64,000 bases of DNA from the NCBI GenBank assembly GCA_026990035.1, contig JALSIM010000005.1:124001-188000 (forward strand), read 5' to 3'. This document shows, piece by piece, positions 9,610 to 18,426 of the stretch. The stretch's first letter is position 1. Every line of letters starts with the position of its first letter. The stretch is from Alphaproteobacteria bacterium (GTDB lineage: Bacteria > Pseudomonadota > Alphaproteobacteria > Geminicoccales > Geminicoccaceae). A program made the translations under genes and the position numbers. A model generated the notes under the pieces. The model did no database searches. It worked only from the letters and a program-made list of their open reading frames with translations, and was not told where the DNA came from.

Positions 9610-10623
9610 TCAGACGATCGCCGGATGCGCCACCGCCTCGGGCAGATCGACGCCGAAGCAGCGCTGGTAGTATTCGGCGACGATGTGGCGTTCGGCCTCG
9701 TCGCACTTGTTGAGGAAGGTGACCCGGAAGGCGAAGCCGACGTCGCCGAAGATCTCGGCGTTTTCCGCCCAGGTGATCACCGTACGTGGTGACATCACCG
9801 TCGAGAGATCGCCGTTCATGAAACCCTGGCGGGTGAGATCGGCCACGTCCACCATCCGCGCAACGGTCCGGCGTCCTTCGGGATTGTCGTAGCTCGGGAC
9901 CTTGGCGAGCACGATCCGGCACTCGGTCTCGTGCGGCAGATAGTTGAGCTGGGTGACGATGCTCCAGCGGTCCATCTGCCCCTGATTGATCTGCTGGGTG
10001 CCGTGATAGAGCCCGCTGGTGTCGCCGAGTCCGACGGTGTTGGTGGTGGCGAACAGGCGGAAGGAAGGATGCGGGCGGATCACCCGGTTCTGATCGAGGA
10101 GGGTCATGCGGCCCTGCGCCTCCAGCACCCGCTGGATGACGAACATCACGTCGGGGCGCCCGGCGTCGTACTCGTCGAACACCAGCGCCACCGGCCGCTG
10201 CAGCGACCAGGGCAGGATCCCCTCACGGTATTCGGTCACCTGCTTGCCGTCCCGGAGGACGATGGCGTCCTTGCCGATGAGGTCGATGCGGCTGATGTGG
10301 CTGTCGAGATTGACCCGAATGCAGGGCCAGTTGAGGCGTGCCGCCACCTGTTCGATATGGGTGGACTTGCCGGTACCGTGATAGCCTTGGATGAGGACCC
10401 GTCGGTTGTGGACGAAGCCGGCGAGAATGGCGAGGGTCGTGGCCCGGTCGAATTGATAGGCGGGATCGAGCTCGGGCACGTATTCGGTGCGTACCGCGAA
10501 GCCCCGGACCTCAAGATCGGAATCGATGCCGAAGGTCTCGCGCACCGAGAGGTTGCGGTCGGGTGCTTCGGGAAGCCCCAGACTGTAGTCGTGCTCGTCG
10601 TGAACGGAAGTCTGTCCTGTCAA
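9610..10623 (-). CDS. cobS: Cobaltochelatase AAA+ subunit CobS
   Basis: CobS is the MoxR-like AAA+ ATPase ring of cobaltochelatase and works with CobT. Walker A is GYHGTGKST at residues 80-88; Walker B is [26 protein letters not shown] and [17 protein letters not shown] are highly characteristic of CobS. The start chosen is the TTG at 10623, preceded by GGGGGAG with a six-base spacer. It gives 337 residues and an N-terminus about 25 residues before the SVRETFGID block, as in homologues. An ATG at 10683 in the same frame would add 20 low-complexity residues and is the alternative start. It shares an operon with cobT and the DnaJ-domain gene. Confidence 0.95.
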   Translation of the reverse strand: MTGQTSVHDEHDYSLGLPEAPDRNLSVRETFGIDSDLEVRGFAVRTEYVPELDPAYQFDRATTLAILAGFVHNRRVLIQGYHGTGKSTHIEQVAARLNWPCIRVNLDSHISRIDLIGKDAIVLRDGKQVTEYREGILPWSLQRPVALVFDEYDAGRPDVMFVIQRVLEAQGRMTLLDQNRVIRPHPSFRLFATTNTVGLGDTSGLYHGTQQINQGQMDRWSIVTQLNYLPHETECRIVLAKVPSYDNPEGRRTVARMVDVADLTRQGFMNGDLSTVMSPRTVITWAENAEIFGDVGFAFRVTFLNKCDEAERHIVAEYYQRCFGVDLPEAVAHPAIV

Positions 10624-10695
10624 ACCGTGCTCCCCCGCACGCTGTCGCCAACCGGCCCCGCCGGCGCCCCGGCCCGTCGGCATCCCGTCCGGCCC

Positions 10696-11280
10696 TCAGA
10701 GATAGAGCCGCTGGCCGAGAAGATAGGTATAGGCCTCGTTGATCAACTTCAACCGCTCCTCCGCTTCCTGGCAGGAGCCGTTGAGGTCGGGATGATATTT
10801 CTTGACCAGCCGCTTGTAGCGATCCTTGAGTTCGGCCAGGGTGAAACCCGGCTCGAGGCCGAGCCGATCGGCCATCTCGCGCGCCTTGCCGGCGAATCCG
10901 TCAGCGGGCCGGCCCGAGGATCCGCCGCCCTCCCCGAAGAGCCCGTGGGCATCCCGGAACCGGGTCCGCAGCGGATCGAACCCGACCCCGAAGGGCCAGC
11001 TCGGCCGGTGCCAGGTGAAGTCGCGAAAGCGGTGGGCGTCGATCTCCTCCGCACTCATGCCGGCGAAATAGTCCCAGTTGCGGTTGTATTCGCGCACATG
11101 CTCGAGACAGAACCAGATGAAATCGCGCAGCCGCTCGCGCGAGCGGGGAGCCGGATAGCGTCCCGGCCGCTCGCAGCCCGGCCAGCAGCAGCCCCGCTCC
11201 TCCCCCTTCTCGCCGGGACGCGCGAGACGGACGGCTTCCAGCCGCTCCTGCAGTTTGGCCTGTCTGCGTGCGGTCGTCAT
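10696..11280 (-). CDS. DnaJ-domain protein (CobS-linked type)
   Basis: A 194-residue protein with a C-terminal J domain: the segment FTLAELKDRYKRLVKKYHPD contains the invariant HPD motif and is followed by a helix with NEAYTYLLG. The N-terminal half has a C..C...CLEH cysteine/histidine cluster (WPGCERPGRYPAP, then FCLEHVREYN) that could bind zinc. This architecture occurs directly upstream of cobS in many alphaproteobacteria and is presumably a specialised co-chaperone. The ATG at 11280 starts MTTARRQAK, the better match to the family; an ATG at 11316 would add 12 residues. Its Hsp70 partner and client are unknown. Confidence 0.87.
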   Translation of the reverse strand: MTTARRQAKLQERLEAVRLARPGEKGEERGCCWPGCERPGRYPAPRSRERLRDFIWFCLEHVREYNRNWDYFAGMSAEEIDAHRFRDFTWHRPSWPFGVGFDPLRTRFRDAHGLFGEGGGSSGRPADGFAGKAREMADRLGLEPGFTLAELKDRYKRLVKKYHPDLNGSCQEAEERLKLINEAYTYLLGQRLYL

Positions 11281-11377
11281 GGCGACGACTATGGCGCCGG
11301 GAAGGCGGCTCGGCAACGCTTCGCACGCGCATGGCCAACGGCGGGGGCGGAGCGGATCACCGGCACCCTCCAGGTGT

Positions 11378-14300
11378 TCAGGCGGCTTCCAGCCGATGCA
11401 GCGAGGCGGGACGGGCCTTCCAGCCGTCGCGGCGGAAATCGGCCTGGACGCCGACGAGGGCGGGTACCAGCAGCAGCACGAGGAAGGTGTTGACGGCGAG
11501 ACCGAAGACCAGGGTCAGCGCCATCGGTATCAGGAACTGGGCCTGGAAGCTGGTCTCGAACAGGAGCGGGGTGAGTCCGCCGATGGTGGTGAGGGAGGTG
11601 AGCAGGACGGCCCGCAACCGCGAGCAGGTGCCCTCGACGATCGCCCGGTGCGGCTCCTGCCCTTCGGCCAGCCGACGGTCGATGGTGGTGACGAGGATGA
11701 TGCTGTCGTTGACGAGAATTCCCGACAGACCGAGCAGAGCGATCAGGCTCAGAATGGTGAGATCGTAGCCCATCACCAGATGGCCGATCACCGCCCCGAT
11801 GACCCCGAAGGGAACCACCGCCATCACCACCAGGGGGCGGGTGAAGCTGCCGAACACCCAGGCGAGAACGATGTAGATCAGGCCGAGGGCGACGAGGCTA
11901 CCGAGACGGAGATCGGCGAGGGTTCCCGCCTGCTCTTCGGCGCGCCCGGCGAAGCGCCAGGAGAGCCCGTAGTCGGCGGCGATGCGTTCGAGCTCGGGAA
12001 CCAGGGCCTCGCGGAGCTGCTCCAGTCGGATGAGCGTTTCGTCGAGTTCGGCGGTGACCGCCACCTCGCGGGCGGCGTCCTCGCGACGGATGGCGGCGAA
12101 GCCGCGCTTGGCGGAGAGCTCCGCGACCTCGCTCAAGGCGACCAGCCGGCCGTCGGCCCCGATCAGCTCGAACCGGCCGAGCTCGATGTCCCGCAGCGCC
12201 TCGGGCAGCAGCCGGACGACGATTTCCACCTCCTCGTCACCGCGCGAGAAGCGGCTGGCGATGGCCCCCTCGAAGGCGCCCCGGAGCTGGCGTCCGATCT
12301 CCTCGGTGGTGAAGCCCAGGGTCCGTCCCCGTTCGGTGAGGCGGACGACGATTTCCGGCATGTCGTAGGCGAGATCGTCCTCGATCTGGGAGACGCCGGG
12401 AAAGGCCGCCAGGGCCTCCTCGAGCGCGCCCGCGGCGGCCTTCAGATCGGCCACGCTCTCGCCGCCCCGGAGGCGGATGTCCACCTCCCGACCGGGCGGC
12501 CCGCCGCTGCGTTCGCGGATGGTGAGCGTATCCAGCGCCGGGATCGGCGGCAGCGCCGCGGTCCAGGCATCGACCACCGCCTGGGTCCGAACCGGACGCC
12601 GGTCCGAAGGGGTGAGCTCGACCTCCATGGCGCCGTAATTGTCACCGGACGCCCCCACCTCGCCCGGAACCCGGGAGGGATCGGCGCCGAGCCGGGCCAA
12701 CACCATCACCACCGTCTCCTCGGGTCGCGCGCCGAGCTCCTCGAGACCCCGATAGAGCGCTTTCTCGACCGCGGCGAGCGTCGCCTCGGTCTCCTCCCTG
12801 CCGACCCCCGGGGCCATGGTCAGGCCGACGCTGATCCGGTCGGATTCGGGGCCCTTGAAGAACACGAAACCGACATGGCCGCCGAGGACGAGGCCGGCCA
12901 TCAGGACGAGCAAGGCGACGGCCGCGGCGAGCGTCGTGTAGCGCCAGGTGACGGCGAGCGCGACGAGGCGCCGGAACGGACCCTCGCGGAAGCCGTCGAA
13001 GCGCGCATTGAAGCGCTGGCGCCAGCGGCTCGGACGGCTTTCCGCGGCCAGCGCGGAGCGCATGTGCGCCGGCAGCACGAAGAAACATTCGACGAGGCTC
13101 GCCAGCAGCACGAAAACGACCACCGTCGGGATCTCGCGAATGAGGGTGCCGATCACGTCGCCGACCATGAACAGGGGGAGGAAAGCGGCGACGGTCGTGA
13201 GGGTGGCGCTGGTGACCGGGGCCACCATGTGCCTGGCACCGTTCTCGGCGGCGATCTGTGGCGGTACTCCCCGTTCGCGCAGGGCCGCCGAATGTTCGCC
13301 GACGACGATGGCGTCGTCGACGACGATGCCGATCGCCAGGATCATGGCGAAGAGGCTGATCATGTTGATGCTGTAGCCGCCCAGCCACAGGAGACCGAGC
13401 ATCGCCCCCAGCGATACCGGGATCCCGGCCGCCACCCAGAGCGCCACCCGGGCATTGAGGAACAGGAAGAGAATCGCAATCACGAGGAGAAAACCGCTGA
13501 GTCCGTTTTCCACCAGCAATCGGATCCGGTCACGGATGAGATCGGCGAGGACATCGTAGCGCTCGAGCTCGAGGGTCGGCGGCAACTCGGCGCGCAAGGT
13601 GTCGAGGGTCTCGCGGACGATTTCGTTGACAGTGAGGGCGTCGGCGTTGAGCGAGCGCTGGACGTGGAGCTCGACGGCCCGCAGGCCGCCCCGACGCGCT
13701 TCCGGTTCGCCGTCGTCGAATCCCTCGGCCACGCGGGCGATGTCGGCGAACCGCAGGCGATGTCCGTCGGCCCGCGCCAGCACCTCGATCCCGGCCACCT
13801 CCTCGGCGCTCCGTGCGAGGCCGAGCGCCCGCGGCCGCCGCTCCAGCGCCCCCTCGACGGTCCCCGAGGGGATGTCCCGCGAGCTGCGGGCGATGCGGGC
13901 GGCCAGGGCGTCGAGATCGGTGCCGAGCTGATAGAGGGTCCGGGGATCGATCTCCACCAGAATGCGCTCGCTGCGGGCGCCGAACAGGGTGACGCGATCG
14001 ACCCCCCGTTCCAGCAGACGGTCCCGGATGCGCTTGGCGAAAGCCTTGAGGGCGCGCTCTTCGAAGGGCCCCGAAAGGACCAGCCGGACGATGGTGTCGT
14101 AGCGGACGATCCGCCGGACTTCGGGCCGCTCCGCTTCCTCGGGGAAGGTGGTGATCTGGGCCACCGCCTGTTCCACCTCGGCGAGCGCCCGCTCCATGTC
14201 GCTGCCGGGCTCGTATTCCACATTGACCACCGCCAGCCCCTCGCGGGCGGTGGCCACCACCCTCTTGACCCCGTCGAGATAGCGTACCTCGGGTTCGATC

Positions 14301-14515
14301 GCCTCGACGATGTTGGCCTCGACATCCTCGGCGCTGGCCCCGGGCCAGCTCACCGAGACGGCGATCACGTCGATGCCGAAGTCGGGAAAAAACTGCCGGT
14401 TGAGCTTGGTCAGGGCGACCGCCCCGGCGAGCAGCATCAGGATCATCAGCAGATGGCCCGCCGTCGGATGGCGGGCGAAGAGCGCGACCGGACCACCCCC
14501 GCCGCGGACCCTCAA
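11378..14515 (-). CDS. RND efflux transporter permease subunit
   Basis: An inner-membrane proton-driven RND pump of the AcrB/MexB-like superfamily, 1045 residues, the standard length. The N-terminus is HPTAGHLLMILMLLAGAVAL (TM1), followed by the periplasmic SVSWPGASAEDVE porter motif. IGIVVDDAIVVGEHSAALRE in TM4 carries the paired aspartates used for proton relay. The start is a TTG at 14515 that overlaps the adaptor stop by four bases (TTGA), with GTGAGG seven bases upstream. No ATG or GTG is in frame nearby. It forms an operon with the periplasmic adaptor. No outer-membrane TolC-type factor or regulator is adjacent, so it probably uses a TolC encoded elsewhere. The substrate is unknown. Confidence 0.93.
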   Translation of the reverse strand: MRVRGGGGPVALFARHPTAGHLLMILMLLAGAVALTKLNRQFFPDFGIDVIAVSVSWPGASAEDVEANIVEAIEPEVRYLDGVKRVVATAREGLAVVNVEYEPGSDMERALAEVEQAVAQITTFPEEAERPEVRRIVRYDTIVRLVLSGPFEERALKAFAKRIRDRLLERGVDRVTLFGARSERILVEIDPRTLYQLGTDLDALAARIARSSRDIPSGTVEGALERRPRALGLARSAEEVAGIEVLARADGHRLRFADIARVAEGFDDGEPEARRGGLRAVELHVQRSLNADALTVNEIVRETLDTLRAELPPTLELERYDVLADLIRDRIRLLVENGLSGFLLVIAILFLFLNARVALWVAAGIPVSLGAMLGLLWLGGYSINMISLFAMILAIGIVVDDAIVVGEHSAALRERGVPPQIAAENGARHMVAPVTSATLTTVAAFLPLFMVGDVIGTLIREIPTVVVFVLLASLVECFFVLPAHMRSALAAESRPSRWRQRFNARFDGFREGPFRRLVALAVTWRYTTLAAAVALLVLMAGLVLGGHVGFVFFKGPESDRISVGLTMAPGVGREETEATLAAVEKALYRGLEELGARPEETVVMVLARLGADPSRVPGEVGASGDNYGAMEVELTPSDRRPVRTQAVVDAWTAALPPIPALDTLTIRERSGGPPGREVDIRLRGGESVADLKAAAGALEEALAAFPGVSQIEDDLAYDMPEIVVRLTERGRTLGFTTEEIGRQLRGAFEGAIASRFSRGDEEVEIVVRLLPEALRDIELGRFELIGADGRLVALSEVAELSAKRGFAAIRREDAAREVAVTAELDETLIRLEQLREALVPELERIAADYGLSWRFAGRAEEQAGTLADLRLGSLVALGLIYIVLAWVFGSFTRPLVVMAVVPFGVIGAVIGHLVMGYDLTILSLIALLGLSGILVNDSIILVTTIDRRLAEGQEPHRAIVEGTCSRLRAVLLTSLTTIGGLTPLLFETSFQAQFLIPMALTLVFGLAVNTFLVLLLVPALVGVQADFRRDGWKARPASLHRLEAA

Positions 14516-15771
14516 GAGACGATCCTCACCCGCAGGCCCGGGCCGATTTCCACCAGGCGGGAAACCACCACCCGGTCCCCGGCCGCGAGCGCGCCGCGTA
14601 CCAGTACCCGCTCGCCGTCCCGGCCCACCGGTTCCACCTGTCGCGGCTGCAGGCGTCCGTTCTCGACGACGTAGACGCGCTCCCCCTCGTAGAGGGCCGA
14701 TCGCGGCAGGGCGACGACGTTCTCGTAGACGAGATCCGGGATCACGACCTCGAGAAAGGCCCCCGGGCGCAGCGGCGCCGCGTCGGGGTCGGCGGTGATC
14801 CGCGCCCGCAGCTCGACGCCGCCGCTGGCGGGGTCGATGTCGCTCGCGAGGCGGGAGATCTCGCCGGTGAGAACGAAACTGCCGGCGCTGTTCCGCCAGA
14901 GCGCCGTCACCTCCCGCCCCGGGAGGCCCGCCGGCCAGAGCCGGGCGAACTGTCGATCGGTCAGCGTGAAGGCGATTTCGAGCCCGGCCAGCTCGTAGAG
15001 AGTGGCAATCCTTTCCTTCGGTCCGAGCTGACGGCCCGGGCCGATGTCGACCTCGCCGACGATGGCATCGAAAGGCGCCACGAGTTCGGTGGCGGCGAGA
15101 TCGCGGCGGGCCCGTTCGGCGGCCGCCTCCAGCCGGCGAACGACCGCTTCCTGCTGGGCGATCCGCTGTTCGAGGGTCCGCTGGCGACGCCGGTTCTCGC
15201 GCAGGCTCACCCGTCTCAGAGCGAGCTCCAGCCGCGCCGCGTCGAGGGCCTTTTCGGTGGCGATGTTGCGGCCCCGCAGCCGCTCCTGGCGGTCCACCTC
15301 CCGCCGGGCGACGGCCACCTGCTCGGCGACCAGGCTCTCGAGATCCCGGGCCGCCGCCAGTTCCGCCTCGAGCTCGCCGAGCCGGGCCCGCGCCTCGGCG
15401 ACAGCGGCCCGCGCTTCCCGGAGGGCGATTTCGTAGTCGAAGGGATCGAGGCGCAGGAGCGGCTCGCCGGCCCGCACCCGGCCGCCCTCGATGAGCTCGG
15501 GTGCGACCCAGATCACCCGACCGCCGACCCGCATCCCGAGCGGCACCCGACGGCCGGCGACGATCCGCCCGAAGCGGCGGATCTCCGGCTGGCGCCGCTG
15601 CGGCTCGACGGTCACCACGCGAACCGCCCAGATCCTTTCCCCACCCGCCCGGGCCTCGACCGCGGGCCGGGCCAGGATCAGCAGGACCGCACCGCCGGCC
15701 CCGACGGCCAGCAGCAGGAGCGGCAGGAGGATGCGACCGACACGGCGGCCCCTGGACATGGCGACGGTCAC
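14512..15771 (-). CDS. RND efflux periplasmic adaptor subunit (HlyD/AcrA family)
   Basis: A membrane-fusion protein of 419 residues linking the RND pump to an outer-membrane channel. An N-terminal anchor (GRILLPLLLLAVGAGGAVLLIL) is followed by a lipoyl-like half motif (VGGRVIWV, GEPLLRLDPFDYEIALREA). A long coiled-coil hairpin (about residues 110-220) is rich in Arg, Glu and Ala. The beta-barrel region contains LVAPFDAIVGEVDIGPG. The GTG at 15771 has AAGGA about ten bases upstream; the ATG at 15759 is a second choice. Its stop overlaps the TTG start of the pump, so the pair is translationally coupled. Confidence 0.92.
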   Translation of the reverse strand: MTVAMSRGRRVGRILLPLLLLAVGAGGAVLLILARPAVEARAGGERIWAVRVVTVEPQRRQPEIRRFGRIVAGRRVPLGMRVGGRVIWVAPELIEGGRVRAGEPLLRLDPFDYEIALREARAAVAEARARLGELEAELAAARDLESLVAEQVAVARREVDRQERLRGRNIATEKALDAARLELALRRVSLRENRRRQRTLEQRIAQQEAVVRRLEAAAERARRDLAATELVAPFDAIVGEVDIGPGRQLGPKERIATLYELAGLEIAFTLTDRQFARLWPAGLPGREVTALWRNSAGSFVLTGEISRLASDIDPASGGVELRARITADPDAAPLRPGAFLEVVIPDLVYENVVALPRSALYEGERVYVVENGRLQPRQVEPVGRDGERVLVRGALAAGDRVVVSRLVEIGPGLRVRIVS

Positions 15772-15893
15772 CGCTGCGATGTTCCTTCACCGATCCGCCG
15801 TGCCGCGAAGCGGCATTTCACAATGGCGGCAGGCCACAATATAGGTGCCGCCACGATCCCGTCATCTCCGTCCCGGTCCGCTGCGACGGCAGG

Positions 15894-16865
15894 TCACCGG
15901 GCCGCCCCCCGCGGCGGTTCGCGGATCGCCTCACAGGGGTCGCGGCCGCCGCGCGGCGGGCCGCCCGTGAACCAGACGAGATCGAAGGGACGCCCCTCGG
16001 CCACGAGCGCCTCGCCCGGTCGCACCTCGATCAGCCCGAGGCTCAGGATCGCGCGCCCCGGCGCCAGTTGCCGGAGGTAGAAGGGGACGCCCCAATCCTT
16101 CCGGGCATGACCGTTGCCGGTGATCAGGACCACCCGGCCGCGCCCCCGGAAGGCCGCCATCCGGTCGGCCAGCATGGCGTCGCGGGCGCGTTGCACGCGC
16201 AGCATTCCGGGCAGCATGGACTCCGGCAGCCGTCCGCAGTGGGCGCGGGCCAGGGTCTCCCGCAGACCGCGCTCGAGTGCCGCCGGCAACGGCCTATCGA
16301 GCCCGGTCCGGCGTCGGAACCCGGGGTCCAGCGCGGCGAAGCCCTCCCTGCGGATCCGGCGCGTGACGCCGGTGGCGAGATCGGCGGCGAGTACCCGGGC
16401 GCCGGCGGCGAGGGCGGCGGCGAACACCGGCTCGTAGAGGGCGAAATCCGGCCAGCCGCTGCGCTCCCACGCCACCGCCGCGGCGAAGGCCCGGAGATCG
16501 GCATCGGCACGGGTGAGATGACGATCGACCACCGGTTGCCGGTCCACGGGCAGCATCTCGAACGCCACCGCCCCCGTTCCGGGCGGCTCGGCCGCCAGAC
16601 GCCGGATGATCCGCGCCTGCAGCCGATGATGCTCGGGATTGTCGTGGGTCTCGCCGAGGAGCAGGAAATCGGCGGCCGTCAGCCGTCGCCAGAGCTCCTC
16701 CTCCCCCAGCCGCGCCCCGGTCGCGGTGTCGTAGACGCGCGGCACCGAGCCTCCCGCCGCCGGATCTCCCGGGAACGCGGCACAGGAGGCCAGCAGCACC
16801 GGCAGGAGGGTGGCGAGAACGGCGGGCAGGCGGACGGCGAAGCACCGCCTCCGGCACCTCGGCAT
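15894..16865 (-). CDS. ChaN-like haem/iron-binding lipoprotein
   Basis: A 323-residue protein of the ChaN family (formerly DUF399). An arginine-rich n-region and a hydrophobic stretch end in a lipobox (LLASC near residue 28), so it is predicted to be a lipoprotein. The conserved LLLGETHDNPEHH motif near residue 75, VAFEMLPVDRQ and LITGNGHARKDWG near residue 250 are diagnostic. ChaN-like proteins bind haem and are linked to iron uptake. The protein appears complete. GGGAGGAA lies before the ATG. The gene is on the same strand as the RND operon and 122 bases from it; no other haem genes are adjacent. Confidence 0.88.
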   Translation of the reverse strand: MPRCRRRCFAVRLPAVLATLLPVLLASCAAFPGDPAAGGSVPRVYDTATGARLGEEELWRRLTAADFLLLGETHDNPEHHRLQARIIRRLAAEPPGTGAVAFEMLPVDRQPVVDRHLTRADADLRAFAAAVAWERSGWPDFALYEPVFAAALAAGARVLAADLATGVTRRIRREGFAALDPGFRRRTGLDRPLPAALERGLRETLARAHCGRLPESMLPGMLRVQRARDAMLADRMAAFRGRGRVVLITGNGHARKDWGVPFYLRQLAPGRAILSLGLIEVRPGEALVAEGRPFDLVWFTGGPPRGGRDPCEAIREPPRGAAR

Positions 16866-17143
16866 GGAATCTTCCTCCCGGCTGTCGCCACCGCTGCCGA
16901 TGGCCGACGGCGTACGCGGATCTCCCGTGCTGCATAGGCCATGCCGTCCTCCGGGTGCAATCCTCGCTGCCGGCGTAGCTTCGGTCCGCGACCCGTGGCG
17001 TCTCCCGCCGATTCCGGATTCCGTGTCGCCGGGGCTTTCGCGGTGGTGCGGAAGCCACTACCTGTTGGGCGGTCTTACGTCCGGTCCGCGGGTGCCGCCC
17101 GACGGCCCCGGCGGGTCACACGGGATTTCGGGGGAGAGGGAAC

Positions 17144-17758
17144 ATGCGTCTGCACAGCAATCCGGCATCGCCCTTCGGCCGCAAGGTCATGGTCGCCGCT
17201 CACGAGCTGGGACTCGCCGATCGGATCACGATCGACGATCATCTCCTGTCGCCGGTCGAGCCCAGCGCCGCGGTGATCGCCGACAACCCGCTCGGCAGGC
17301 TGCCCACCCTGGTGCTCGACAACGGCCACGCCATCTACGATTCGCGGGTGATCTGCGACTATCTGGATCACCTCGCCGGCGGGGGGCGGCTGTTTCCGCA
17401 GGCCGGCGAGGCGCGCTGGCGGGCGCTCACCCAGCAGGCGCTCGGCGACGGGATGATGGAAGCCGCCCTTCTCGCCCGCTACGAGACCTTCCTGCGACCC
17501 GAGGAGCTGCGCTGGCAGGCCTGGATCGAGCATCAGAAGCTCAAGGTGCAACGCGGTCTCGACTGGCTGGAGCGGAATGTTGACGAGCTCGCCGAGGAAC
17601 CGGACATCGGCGGCATCACCGTGGCCTGTGCCCTGGGCTATCTCGATTTCCGCTTCGGCGCCGACGAGTGGCGCGACGGCCGTGCCCGGCTCGCCGCCTG
17701 GTTCGAGCGTTTCGCGGCCCGCCCCTCGATGCAGGCCACCCTGCCCCGGCAGATGTAG
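17144..17758 (+). CDS. Glutathione S-transferase family protein
   Basis: A 204-residue cytosolic GST. The N-terminal thioredoxin-like domain shows SNPASPFGRKVMVAAHELGL with the SPF..K active-site region, the cis-proline block NPLGRLPTLVL and the glutathione-contacting YDSRVICDYLD (Asp-Ser-Arg). The C-terminal all-helical domain follows and ends with FAARPSMQATLP. Its substrate is not deducible; nearby genes give no clue. GGGGGAGAGGGA precedes the ATG. It is the last ordinary-GC housekeeping-type gene before the toxin-antitoxin and low-GC accessory block. Confidence 0.92.
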   Translation: MRLHSNPASPFGRKVMVAAHELGLADRITIDDHLLSPVEPSAAVIADNPLGRLPTLVLDNGHAIYDSRVICDYLDHLAGGGRLFPQAGEARWRALTQQALGDGMMEAALLARYETFLRPEELRWQAWIEHQKLKVQRGLDWLERNVDELAEEPDIGGITVACALGYLDFRFGADEWRDGRARLAAWFERFAARPSMQATLPRQM

Positions 17759-17875
17759 GGAGGCGGGAGCGACCCTGCGCCGGCACGGGCAGGCCACGCA
17801 CCGGTCCGTCCGGTTCGCGAGGCCGCGTTGCGCTGTTCCCCGGGCGTGCTACATTGGGCACGAAAGGAAGCAGCG

Positions 17876-18133
17876 ATGGCCAAGACAGACACGGTTCGTG
17901 CCCGCGTCGAGCCCGAGCTCAAGGCGGAAGCGGAAACCATTCTGCGCGCGCTCGGATTGACACCGGCCGAGGCGATCCGCCTGTTCTACCGGCAGGTGGC
18001 GCTGCGTCGCGGATTACCCTTTGCCGTTGAAATTCCCAACGCCGAGACGCAGGATGCCATGCGCGAGGCGCGCGAGCGCCAGAACCTCACCGAGTGGTCG
18101 AGCCTCGACGCTCTGAAGCGCGCCCATGGCTGA
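17876..18133 (+). CDS. relB: RelB/DinJ family antitoxin
   Basis: An 85-residue antitoxin. The N-terminal ribbon-helix-helix region (VRARVEPELKAEAETILRAL, then LTPAEAIRLFYRQVALRRGLPF) is the classic RelB/DinJ DNA-binding and dimerisation segment. The C-terminal part would wrap the toxin. The ATG at 17876 follows AAAGGAAG and removes a poorly conserved upstream extension of the open frame. The stop overlaps the toxin ATG by one base (TGATG), the standard arrangement for antitoxin-first pairs. RelB-type antitoxins repress their own promoter, so autoregulation is expected; no clear operator was identified in the preceding 116 bases. Confidence 0.92.
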   Translation: MAKTDTVRARVEPELKAEAETILRALGLTPAEAIRLFYRQVALRRGLPFAVEIPNAETQDAMREARERQNLTEWSSLDALKRAHG

Positions 18134-18402
18134 TGCTCCGCCTTGCGACGACCAGGCGGTTCGAGCGCGATCTCGAGCGCGTCAGGCGGCGCCGCAAGGA
18201 TCTCGACAAGCTGTGGTCGGTCGTCGAACGACTGCTCCGGGGCCAGCCCCTGGACCGTAGTCACCGCGTGCACCGGCTTTCCGGCAGATGGGCCGATTTC
18301 TGGGAGTGTCATCTGGAACCGGACTGGCTCCTTATCTGGATCGAGAACGAAGATGAGCTGGTGCTGGTCCGAACCGGGAGCCATTCCGATTTGTTCGGAT
18401 GA
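18133..18402 (+). CDS. yafQ: YafQ family mRNA interferase toxin
   Basis: An 89-residue RelE-superfamily toxin that cleaves mRNA on the ribosome. The residues important in E. coli YafQ can be matched one to one: His47 (VHRL), His60 and Asp64 (HLEPDW), His84 and Phe88 (SHSDLFG at the C-terminus). The catalytic set is therefore complete and the toxin is probably active. The ATG overlaps the antitoxin stop (TGATG). An in-frame GTG upstream at 18094 lies inside the antitoxin gene and is unlikely to be used. The next gene, 24 bases downstream on the same strand, is the low-GC nuclease-like gene. Confidence 0.93.
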   Translation: MLRLATTRRFERDLERVRRRRKDLDKLWSVVERLLRGQPLDRSHRVHRLSGRWADFWECHLEPDWLLIWIENEDELVLVRTGSHSDLFG

Positions 18403-18426
18403 GCAACAGTAGGGAGTTCGTCCGCC

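Noticed and set aside
9374-11493. Plus-strand open frames opposite cobS, cobT and the DnaJ-domain gene
   Set aside because: They are antisense to genes with Walker, MIDAS and HPD motifs and have no homology features of their own.
11255-14674. Very long open frame on the plus strand across the RND pump gene
   Set aside because: It is antisense to a clear RND permease, is rich in low-complexity Asp, Gly, His and Arg, and shows no family motifs; long shadow frames are expected at this GC content.
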